A stretch of DNA of 64,000 nt from a bacterium (GTDB taxonomy: Bacteria; Bacillota; Clostridia; Lachnospirales; Lachnospiraceae): positions 1 through 64,000 of the forward strand of contig JAMPCE010000012.1 of NCBI GenBank assembly GCA_023666335.1. Direction: 5' to 3'. The translations under genes and the position numbers were made by a program. Below, one piece after another: positions 17,543 through 24,780 of the stretch. The notes under the pieces were generated by a model, which saw only the letters and a program-made list of their open reading frames with translations, searched no databases and was not told the origin of the DNA. Positions within the stretch are counted from its first letter, which is position 1. Each line of letters begins with the position of its first letter.

Positions 17543-18625
17543 ATGAGAACATATCTGGTGACGGGCGGAGCCGGTTTCATCGGTTCCAATTACATTCATT
17601 ATATGTTTCGCAAATACGGCGATGCGGTCCGCATCATCAATGTGGACGCGCTGACCTATGCGGGCAATCCGGAAAACTTGAAAGAGGTGGAGGACAGGGA
17701 GAATTATACCTTTGTCAAGGCGGATATCTGCGACAAGGACGCGATCGCGAAGATCTTTGCGGAGAACGAGATCGACAGGGTCGTCCATTTTGCGGCGGAG
17801 AGCCATGTAGACAGGAGCATCGTGCACCCCGAGGTGTTTGTGCAGACCAACGTGCTGGGAACGGCGGTCATGTTAAACTGCGCGAAAGCGGCGTGGGAAC
17901 TTCCGGACGGCAGTTACAAAGCGGACAAAAAATTTCTGCATGTGTCCACCGACGAGGTGTACGGTTCCCTGCCGGAGGATGGCGGTTATTTTTATGAGAC
18001 GACGCCCTATGCGCCCCACAGCCCTTATTCCGCCAGCAAGGCAAGTTCGGATATGCTGGTGAAAGCCTATATGGACACCTATCATTTTCCTGCCAATATC
18101 ACGAACTGCTCCAACAATTACGGTCCCTATCAGTTCCCCGAGAAGCTGATTCCGCTCATGATCAACAATGCGTTACAGGGAAAGAAACTTCCCGTCTACG
18201 GTGACGGCAAGAATGTGCGCGACTGGCTCTATGTGGAGGATCATGCAAAGGCGATCGATATGGTACAGGAGAAGGGCAGACTTTTTGAGACCTACAACGT
18301 GGGCGGGCACAATGAGAAACAGAATGTTGAGATCGTTCAGATCATCATAGAGACCCTCAGGGAGGTGCTTCCCGATTCGGATCCCAGAAAGGCGGGGGTC
18401 ACGGAGGATCTGATCACCTATGTGGAGGACCGCAAGGGACATGACAGGCGTTATGCGATCGCGCCGGACAAGATTAGGGCGGAGATTGGCTGGGAGCCGG
18501 AGACCATGTTCAAGGAGGGCATCCGCCGTACGATCGAGTGGTATCTTGCGCATGAGGACTGGATGCAGCATGTGACAAGCGGCGATTATCAAAAATATTA
18601 TGAGGAGATGTACGCGAATAAATAA
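17543..18625 (+). CDS. rfbB: dTDP-glucose 4,6-dehydratase
   Basis: A 360-residue extended short-chain dehydrogenase converting dTDP-glucose to dTDP-4-keto-6-deoxyglucose, the second step of dTDP-rhamnose synthesis. Visible features are the NAD motif TGGAGFIG (residues 7-14), the catalytic TDE in VSTDEVYG and YSASK (Y162, K166). Length is normal. ATG 17543 follows GGAGGAAGAC; the frame opens four codons earlier, inside that site. It heads the rfbB-rfbA-GH25-rfbC gene order of this locus. Confidence 0.95.
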   Translation: MRTYLVTGGAGFIGSNYIHYMFRKYGDAVRIINVDALTYAGNPENLKEVEDRENYTFVKADICDKDAIAKIFAENEIDRVVHFAAESHVDRSIVHPEVFVQTNVLGTAVMLNCAKAAWELPDGSYKADKKFLHVSTDEVYGSLPEDGGYFYETTPYAPHSPYSASKASSDMLVKAYMDTYHFPANITNCSNNYGPYQFPEKLIPLMINNALQGKKLPVYGDGKNVRDWLYVEDHAKAIDMVQEKGRLFETYNVGGHNEKQNVEIVQIIIETLREVLPDSDPRKAGVTEDLITYVEDRKGHDRRYAIAPDKIRAEIGWEPETMFKEGIRRTIEWYLAHEDWMQHVTSGDYQKYYEEMYANK

Positions 18626-18648
18626 GTGCGCGCAGGAGAGGATCGTTT

Positions 18649-19518
18649 ATGAAAGGGATCATACTCGCGGGAGGGTCGGGCACACGGCTTTACCCGCTGA
18701 CAAAGGCAGTTTCCAAGCAGATTATGCCGATATACGATAAACCGATGATTTATTATCCGTTATCTATCCTGATGCTGGCGGGGATACGGGATATCCTGAT
18801 TATTTCCACGCCGCGGGATCTTCCCACGTTTCGGGAACTCTTCGGCACAGGAGAACAGCTCGGACTCCGTATGGAGTATGCGGTGCAGGAATATCCGAGA
18901 GGGCTTGCGGACGCGTTTATCATCGGCGCGGATTTTATCGGGAAAGACAGCGTTGCGCTTATCCTTGGCGATAATGTCTTTTACGGGCAGAGTTTTTCCA
19001 AAGTGCTGAAAGAGGTGGCGGCAAGAGAGAGCGGCGCAACGATCTTCGGTTACTATGTGAGGGATCCGCGGGAGTACGGTGTGGTGGAGTTTGATGAGAA
19101 CGGCAGGGCGCTCTCCATTGAGGAAAAGCCCGAGAACCCGAAGAGCAACTACGCGGTGCCGGGTCTGTATTTCTATGACAATGACGTGGTGGAGATCGCG
19201 CGGAACGTGCAGCCCTCCGCCAGAGGAGAGATCGAGATCACGAGTATCAACAATGAGTACCTGCGGCGGGGAACGCTGCGGGTAGAGACGTTGGGACGCG
19301 GCTTTGCGTGGCTTGACACGGGCAATCACGATGACCTTTTGGATGCGGCGGATTTCGTGGCGGCGTTTCAGAAGAGACAGGGGCTTTATATCTCCTGCAT
19401 TGAGGAGATCGCTTACAGGAGAGGCTTTATCACAAGGGAGCAGCTTCTGGAATTGGCGAAGCCGCTTATGAAGACCGCTTACGGGCAGTATATGGTAGAG
19501 GTAGCGAATGGACTCTAA
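18649..19518 (+). CDS. rfbA: Glucose-1-phosphate thymidylyltransferase
   Basis: A 289-residue nucleotidyltransferase making dTDP-glucose from dTTP and glucose-1-phosphate, the first step of the pathway. The N-terminus [18 protein letters not shown] holds the pyrophosphorylase signature; the EKP motif ([11 protein letters not shown]) and the DTG of [10 protein letters not shown] are also present. Length is typical. It is 23 bases downstream of rfbB and overlaps the following GH25 gene by 11 bases, so it is translationally coupled. Its substrate could come from the phosphosugar mutase at 31.7 kb. Confidence 0.95.
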   Translation: MKGIILAGGSGTRLYPLTKAVSKQIMPIYDKPMIYYPLSILMLAGIRDILIISTPRDLPTFRELFGTGEQLGLRMEYAVQEYPRGLADAFIIGADFIGKDSVALILGDNVFYGQSFSKVLKEVAARESGATIFGYYVRDPREYGVVEFDENGRALSIEEKPENPKSNYAVPGLYFYDNDVVEIARNVQPSARGEIEITSINNEYLRRGTLRVETLGRGFAWLDTGNHDDLLDAADFVAAFQKRQGLYISCIEEIAYRRGFITREQLLELAKPLMKTAYGQYMVEVANGL

Positions 19519-20863
19519 ACGGATGAAACGCGTGCTCATCGCTATGATCGCCGTGTTTCTGGCGGTGATCGCGGTGCTCGCGCTCGCAAATCTTGACGCG
19601 GTGAAACGAAAGCTCGGACTTGCGCAGGCAGCGCCGATACAGGAAGAGCCTGAGGAGAATCCCGGGATGGAAGAGGAGGAGAGTGGACAGATCGGCAGCA
19701 ATCTGTCTGCTTTTCTGAGCGATGAGACCTTTTTTGATCCGGAAGTAAAGTTTAAGAGCCTCGAATCCTATTCCGGCAGGAACGTGTCGCTCGTCATGAG
19801 TTCCGTAGCGAAAGATCTGCGCATCATGGTGGTGGACAGCGTCGGCAGGCTGGTGACGGGCACGGAATTTACGGTCACGATCCAGAATGTGGGCGAGTAC
19901 ACCGACCGCGACAAGGACGGCGTGATCTATGTGGACGATCTGCGCTCCGGAGAGTACAGCGTGTCCCTCAATGAGCAGGACGGATTTCGCGTGCCGAACA
20001 CCATCACGACCATCCAGGTGCGGCAGGATATCGAGTATCGCGTGCTGGAGAATATCGAATACCTCATGCTGACAGAGGACGACATCGATCCCGAGAAAGA
20101 GGATAAGGCGGTAAACGGCGCGGCTGAGGATGCGGACGGCACGGAAAACATGGAATTGCAGTTTGACAACGGCAGCGCGAAACTCGGCATTGACGTGTCC
20201 AAATGGAATCAGGAGATTGACTGGGCAGCCGTGAAAGAAGCGGGCGTCGAGTTTGCCATCATCCGCTGCGGGTATCGCGGCGCATCGACAGGGGCGCTCG
20301 TCATTGACCCCCGGTACAAAGAGAATATCGAGGGCGCGATCGAGGCGGGCATCCCCGTCGGCGTTTACTTCTTCACGCAGGCGCGCGACGAGGTGGAGGC
20401 TGTGGAGGAGGCGTCTATGGTGATTCGGCTGATCGAGGATTACGATGTGGATTATCCGGTGTTTCTGGACAGCGAGAGCGCAGGCGGCAAGGGCAGGGCG
20501 GACGGATTGGACAGCGACGAGCGGACGCGGGCGCACAGGGCTTTCTTGCAGACCATTCAGGCGGCGGGTTACGAGACGGGCGTTTATGCTTCCCGCAACT
20601 GGCTGAAAGACAGAATAGATATGACACGCCTGTCAGATTATCGGATCTGGCTGGCGGAGTATGCGGATGTACCGACCTATGACGAATATTATTATCACAT
20701 GTGGCAGTATACCTCCAAGGGTACGGTGGACGGCATTTCCACGAACGTGGACTTAAACCTCTGCTATATGAATATCGATACCTCGATCAACCATTCCAAA
20801 CACGCGGCGGGGTATTCCGGCGTGGTGAATGGGGATACGGGGAATGTACCGACTACTGAGTAA
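19508..20863 (+). CDS. Membrane-anchored GH25 muramidase, shorter paralogue
   Basis: A 451-residue protein: an N-terminal helix (about residues 6-25), a beta-rich domain (residues about 70-190) containing [18 protein letters not shown], similar to the domain in the larger GH25 protein at 14.6 kb, and a C-terminal GH25 domain. Catalytic positions are GIDVSKWN and FLDSESAG, so the D-x-E pair is retained. The start overlaps rfbA by 11 bases. The paralogue pair flanks rfbBA, suggesting duplication within a wall-glycan operon. One palindrome copy lies at 20622-20635. Confidence 0.85.
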   Translation: MDSKRMKRVLIAMIAVFLAVIAVLALANLDAVKRKLGLAQAAPIQEEPEENPGMEEEESGQIGSNLSAFLSDETFFDPEVKFKSLESYSGRNVSLVMSSVAKDLRIMVVDSVGRLVTGTEFTVTIQNVGEYTDRDKDGVIYVDDLRSGEYSVSLNEQDGFRVPNTITTIQVRQDIEYRVLENIEYLMLTEDDIDPEKEDKAVNGAAEDADGTENMELQFDNGSAKLGIDVSKWNQEIDWAAVKEAGVEFAIIRCGYRGASTGALVIDPRYKENIEGAIEAGIPVGVYFFTQARDEVEAVEEASMVIRLIEDYDVDYPVFLDSESAGGKGRADGLDSDERTRAHRAFLQTIQAAGYETGVYASRNWLKDRIDMTRLSDYRIWLAEYADVPTYDEYYYHMWQYTSKGTVDGISTNVDLNLCYMNIDTSINHSKHAAGYSGVVNGDTGNVPTTE

Positions 20864-20880
20864 AAAGAAAAGGAGCGGAT

Positions 20881-21441
20881 ATGGGTAAGATAACAGTGGA
20901 AACATGTGCGATCGAGGGTTTGAAAGTAATCACCCCGACTGTATATGGAGATAACAGGGGTTATTTTATGGAGACGTATCACTATGAGGACTATAAGGCG
21001 GCGGGGATCGATCAGGTCTTTGTGCAGGATAACCAGTCCGCTTCCGTGGGCGGCGTCCTGCGGGGGCTGCATTTTCAGATACAGTATCCGCAGGATAAGC
21101 TGGTGCGGGTGATCGCGGGCGAAGTGTTTGACGTGGCGGTCGATCTGCGGAAAGGTTCCGCGACCTATGGCAAGTGGTATGGCGTGACGCTTTCTGCGGA
21201 AAATAAGAAACAGTTCTTTATTCCGAAGAACTTTGCACACGGATTTCTGGTGCTCTCGGATCATGCGGAATTTACTTACAAATGTACGGATTTTTATCAT
21301 CCGAACGACGAGGGGGGCATTCTTTACAGCGACCCCGAGATCGGTATCGAATGGCCGATTCCCGAGGGGATGGAGCTTGTGATGTCCGATAAGGACAAAA
21401 AATGGGAGGGACTCTCCGCGTTCACGAAAAAGTACCGTTAG
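20881..21441 (+). CDS. rfbC: dTDP-4-dehydrorhamnose 3,5-epimerase
   Basis: A 186-residue cupin enzyme, the third step of dTDP-rhamnose synthesis. The catalytic histidine is in LRGLHFQ (H64), followed by QDKLVRVIAGEVFDVAVD and KNFAHGFLVLSD, all typical. Length is normal. It starts 17 bases after the GH25 gene, behind AAAGGAG. The expected fourth gene, rfbD, does not follow: the next gene is the ABC permease. Confidence 0.95.
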   Translation: MGKITVETCAIEGLKVITPTVYGDNRGYFMETYHYEDYKAAGIDQVFVQDNQSASVGGVLRGLHFQIQYPQDKLVRVIAGEVFDVAVDLRKGSATYGKWYGVTLSAENKKQFFIPKNFAHGFLVLSDHAEFTYKCTDFYHPNDEGGILYSDPEIGIEWPIPEGMELVMSDKDKKWEGLSAFTKKYR

Positions 21442-21459
21442 GGCGCGAAGGGCAGCGGC

Positions 21460-22491
21460 ATGGCAGAAACGAAACAGAAACCAAAAAAGCCTGCAAAGGT
21501 AAAAAATATTCCGAAGTCCGCAGCGATCGCGATATTCTGGGGGCTTGGTATTCTTTTGGCTGCGGTGCTCATCCTGCACCACAATCCGCTGGCAGATCAG
21601 GTGACGGAACAGATGAAAAAGGTCAGCGGCTGTGTGCTGATCGCATTTACCTGTATCATGTTCACGATCTATTATGACAGGATCGTGACGATCCCCGTGG
21701 AACTTTTTCAGAGCAGAGGCCTGATCTGGAAACTGGCGAGAAATGATTTTAAGAAGCGCTACGCAGGCTCCTATCTGGGGATCGTGTGGGCGCTCGCGCA
21801 GCCGGTGGTCACGGTGCTGATGTACTGGATCGTCTTTGACAAGGTGTTCGACGCCAGAGTGGAATTTGTGGCGGCAGGGGGCGAGACGCCGCCCTATGTC
21901 CTGTATCTGACGGCGGGTCTGGTGCCGTGGTTCTATTTTTCGGAGGCGATCTCGCAGGGAACGATGGCGCTGGTGGAGTACAGCTATCTGGTCAAGAAGG
22001 TCGTGTTCAACATCAGCATCCTGCCGATCATCAAGGTGATCGCCGCAACGTTTATTCATCTGTTCTTTATGGGAATCCTCTTGCTTTTGGCGGTCGCATA
22101 CGGCTATACCCCCACGATCTACACGGTGCAGCTGCTCTATTACAGTCTGTGCCTGTTCTTCTTTGTGCTGGCTCTGAGCTATCTGACGAGTGCGCTGGTG
22201 GTCTTTATCCGGGACTTGCAGCAGATGATCGGCATCGCTCTCCAGATCGGGATGTGGGTGACGCCCATTATGTGGAACATCAATATGCTGCCGGACAATA
22301 TGAAGACGCTGTTTAAGCTGAATCCTCTGGTCTATGTGGTGAACGGCTACCGCAGCGCAATCTTCGAGGAAGTGTGGTTTTGGGAGCATTTTTATTCTTC
22401 TACCTATTTTTGGATCGTGACGATCAGTATGTTTTGTATCGGGACGCTGGTGTTTCGGAGGTTACGGAGTCACTTCGCGGATGTGCTATGA
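21460..22491 (+). CDS. wzm: Polysaccharide ABC exporter permease (Wzm/RgpC-like)
   Basis: A 343-residue ABC-2 permease exporting a lipid-linked polysaccharide. The core begins near LARNDFKKRYAGSYLG, the usual amphipathic start of Wzm-type proteins, and has six membrane segments with the family motif ALAQPVVTVLMYWIVFD. It carries about 75 extra N-terminal residues with two more predicted helices (AIFWGLGILLAAVLIL and VLIAFTCIMFTIYY), longer than the typical 260 residues. The ATPase partner is downstream but separated by 393 bases of structured non-coding DNA, which is unusual for this pair. Confidence 0.9.
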   Translation: MAETKQKPKKPAKVKNIPKSAAIAIFWGLGILLAAVLILHHNPLADQVTEQMKKVSGCVLIAFTCIMFTIYYDRIVTIPVELFQSRGLIWKLARNDFKKRYAGSYLGIVWALAQPVVTVLMYWIVFDKVFDARVEFVAAGGETPPYVLYLTAGLVPWFYFSEAISQGTMALVEYSYLVKKVVFNISILPIIKVIAATFIHLFFMGILLLLAVAYGYTPTIYTVQLLYYSLCLFFFVLALSYLTSALVVFIRDLQQMIGIALQIGMWVTPIMWNINMLPDNMKTLFKLNPLVYVVNGYRSAIFEEVWFWEHFYSSTYFWIVTISMFCIGTLVFRRLRSHFADVL

Positions 22492-22495
22492 TAAA

Positions 22496-22588
22496 CGCAG
22501 GTTTTGTGAGAATCCTTTGTTCCTTCGCAAAACTCGCTTCGCTCAGACAGTTGCTCAGTCACGCCAGGATTGCTCACAGAAACCTGCG
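22496..22588. repeat. Long imperfect palindrome between wzm and wzt
   Basis: Left arm (about 22496-22515) and right arm (about 22566-22588) pair through CGCAGGTTT, GTGAG and ATCCT blocks with small bulges. The interior contains CTCGCTTCGCTC, similar to pieces of the palindromes at 24.2 and 34.9 kb. It starts five bases after the wzm stop. Confidence 0.65.
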
Positions 22589-22654
22589 CAATTTACAGTA
22601 TGGAATAGCGTGTCGAAGAATGTGTCATATAAATTAAAATAACAGATTACACAA

Positions 22655-22876
22655 AATGTTCTCGTAGTGGTCTTGTGGAGGAATATGAGATTTTCTTAAT
22701 ATTCCTGCAATATACAGAAATTTCGGGACATGGATGTCACGAAAAGCCCGATATGAGCCTGGATGGCGAATAGAGGGCGGTTTCGTCCGCTATCATAGCT
22801 TTAATGGAATATGCTAGAAAATCCATATGACGGAACCAGACACGAGAGAACATTTTGCGTAATCTGTAAATGGAAG
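22655..22876 (+). repeat. Structured ~223-bp repeat, copy 1 (upstream of wzt)
   Basis: About four in five bases match 24513-24736. Conserved hairpins: GGAATAT/ATATTCC and TTTCGGGACA/TGTCACGAAA with loop TGGA (one mismatch). The GATTTTCT box near the start is complementary to AGAAAATC near the end. The copy ends about eight bases before the wzt start and supplies its GGAAG site. It could be a structured RNA leader or a mobile palindromic element. Confidence 0.75.
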
Positions 22877-22884
22877 AATGAAAC

Positions 22885-24183
22885 ATGGACAATATCGCGA
22901 TCGAAGTCAAAAATCTGGAAAAAGTGTATAAGTTATACGACAAGCCCTCGGATCGTCTGAAAGAGGCGCTGCACCTCGGTAAGGGCAGGCGCCATGCGGA
23001 GCACCGCGCCTTAAAAGGGGTCGATCTGACCATCCGACAGGGGGAGTGCGTGGGCATCATCGGCACGAACGGTTCGGGGAAATCCACCATTCTTAAAATA
23101 ATAACAGGTGTTCTTTCACCGACGTCGGGCGAAGTGAGCGTAAACGGTCGCATTTCCGCACTCTTAGAGCTGGGCGCGGGCTTTAACATGGAATATAACG
23201 GGATCGAGAATATCTACTTAAACGGAACGATGATCGGATTTTCCAAGAAAGAGATCGATGAAAAGCTGGAGGAGATTCTGGCGTTTGCGGATATCGGGGA
23301 CTATGTGTACCAGCCGGCAAAGACCTATTCCAGCGGAATGTTCGTGCGTCTGGCGTTCGCGGTAGCCATCAACATCGATCCGGAGATCCTGATCGTGGAC
23401 GAGGCGCTCTCCGTGGGCGACGTCTTTTTTCAGGCGAAATGTTACCACAAATTTGAAGAGTTTAAGGCGATGGGTAAGACGATCGTTTTTGTCAGCCATG
23501 ACTTAAGCAGCATCAGCAAATACTGCGACCGCGTGGTGCTCTTGAATCAGGGCGTTAAGCTGGGGGAGGGTGCGCCGAAGCAGATGATCGATACCTACAA
23601 GCAGGTGCTGGTCGGGCAGTATGTGCCGCCTGAGTCCGAGGGCGAACGCCTTTTGGATGACGAGGCGCTGCGGGAAATGGCGGCGAAAGGCGTGGATGGC
23701 AGCAAACTTGGCGCGCAGGGCGGCGGTGTGGCGGAAAATCCCGAACTGCTGGAATACGGTTCTAAAAAGGCGCAGATCACGGAATACTATATTACGGACG
23801 AGAAAGGGACGAAGACCTCCGCCATTTTGAAAGGAAGTACATTCACGATTTACATGAAAGTGGAGATGGCGGAGCGGATCGCCGCGCCTATCTTTGCTTT
23901 TACGATTAAAAATGTGCGCGGAACGGAGATTACGGGCACGAATACGATGTTTGAAAAGGCGTTTCTCGAAGCGGTGGAGGCTGGGGAGACGAAAGAGATC
24001 GCTTTTACGCAGGAGATGAATCTGCAGGGGGGAGATTATCTGCTGTCGCTCGGCGTTACCGGATATGAGGAGGACGAGTTTACCGTGTATCACAGGCTGT
24101 ACGATGTGCTGAACGTGACGGTGATCTCCGATAAAGATACGGTGGGGTTTTATGATATGAACTCGAGGATTACAGTAAAATAG
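22885..24183 (+). CDS. wzt: Polysaccharide ABC exporter ATPase with C-terminal glycan-binding-type domain
   Basis: A 432-residue protein. The N-terminal 245 residues are an ABC ATPase: GTNGSGKST, the signature YSSGMFVRLAFAVAI and Walker B ILIVDEALSVGD, characteristic of the Wzt/TagH/RgpD subgroup. After a linker (about residues 250-300) comes a beta-sandwich-like domain of about 130 residues (GTKTSAILKGSTFTIYMKVE onward) matching the Wzt C-terminal position. In E. coli O8/O9a this domain recognises the chemical cap at the glycan end before export. Its neighbour, a methyltransferase/kinase-like gene, fits the same logic. The start at 22885 uses GGAAG from the upstream repeat. Confidence 0.9.
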   Translation: MDNIAIEVKNLEKVYKLYDKPSDRLKEALHLGKGRRHAEHRALKGVDLTIRQGECVGIIGTNGSGKSTILKIITGVLSPTSGEVSVNGRISALLELGAGFNMEYNGIENIYLNGTMIGFSKKEIDEKLEEILAFADIGDYVYQPAKTYSSGMFVRLAFAVAINIDPEILIVDEALSVGDVFFQAKCYHKFEEFKAMGKTIVFVSHDLSSISKYCDRVVLLNQGVKLGEGAPKQMIDTYKQVLVGQYVPPESEGERLLDDEALREMAAKGVDGSKLGAQGGGVAENPELLEYGSKKAQITEYYITDEKGTKTSAILKGSTFTIYMKVEMAERIAAPIFAFTIKNVRGTEITGTNTMFEKAFLEAVEAGETKEIAFTQEMNLQGGDYLLSLGVTGYEEDEFTVYHRLYDVLNVTVISDKDTVGFYDMNSRITVK

Positions 24184-24204
24184 CGGGTGTTATGGATGGC
24201 GGAC

Positions 24205-24340
24205 GCTTAGGTGGGGTGATATTCCAGTGGAGTCGCGCTCTCGCTCCGCAAAAAGCGTAGCAGGTGCTAGACTCGTGAAATACCTCGTCAAGCACTGACG
24301 CTTTTTGAGGGACTCCGTCGGAATATCACCCCGCCCAAGC
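24205..24340. repeat. Large palindromic element between wzt and the methyltransferase gene
   Basis: Outer arms of about 31 bases (24205-24236 and 24309-24340) share GGGGTGATATTCC and GGAGTC blocks in inverted orientation. Inner arms CAAAAAGCGT (24249-24258) and ACGCTTTTTG (24298-24307) enclose a core with CGTAGCA, CTCG, ACCTCG and CTGACG, also found in the palindrome at 34.9 kb. Confidence 0.75.
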
Positions 24341-24520
24341 TGTGCTGCGGTATCATATAGCAGGATTGATTCAGAGAGATTCCTACAGATTATCTGTCCG
24401 TCTCAGCTGTGCTATGATATCATGCGGCAGGATCGACTTTGAAGGACTCTTTCGGAATATCTGTTCGTCCAAGCTGTGCTGTGATATCATATAACAGGGC
24501 AGATCGCGTAACATATTCTC
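24320..24520 (+). repeat. 67-bp tandem repeat, three diverged units
   Basis: Units start at 24320, 24387 and 24454 with no gaps. Each contains AGCTGTGCT, two variable bases, then G[AG]TATCAT and CAGG. The first unit overlaps the right arm of the preceding palindrome; the third runs into repeat copy 2. Confidence 0.75.
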
Positions 24521-24736
24521 GAAGTCGTCATTGTGCAGGAATATGAGATTTTCTTACATATTCCGGTAACGCGCAGAAATTTCGGGACACGGATGTCCCG
24601 AAAAGCCCGACACGAGTCCGGATGACGAGTAGAGGGCGGTTTCGTCCGTTTTCATAATCGATGCGGAATATGTTAGAAAATCCATAGGACGGAGCATGAC
24701 ACGAGAGAATATTTTGCGCAATCTGCCAATAGAAGT
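24513..24736 (+). repeat. Structured ~223-bp repeat, copy 2 (upstream of the methyltransferase gene)
   Basis: Diverged copy of 22655-22876. It has a perfect 10-bp hairpin TTTCGGGACA-CGGA-TGTCCCGAAA (24581-24604), a perfect 8-bp hairpin GGAATATG/CATATTCC near its start, and the same GGGCGGTTTCGTCC hairpin. It ends about 45 bases before the next start codon. With the adjoining palindrome and tandem repeat it fills the whole 597-bp gap 24184-24780, which shows no convincing gene. Confidence 0.75.
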
Positions 24737-24780
24737 ATCGGACATATATTTTGACATTTTAAACCTTAGAGGAAAACCAA

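Noticed and set aside
22724-22742. GGACATGGATGTCA in repeat copy 1 as a ninth palindrome site
   Set aside because: The first base differs from TGACA-N4-TGTCA and the sequence is explained by the conserved hairpin; copy 2 does not keep the TGTCA end.
24320-24520. CRISPR array
   Set aside because: Only three units, diverged, with no constant repeat plus unique spacer pattern and no cas genes nearby.
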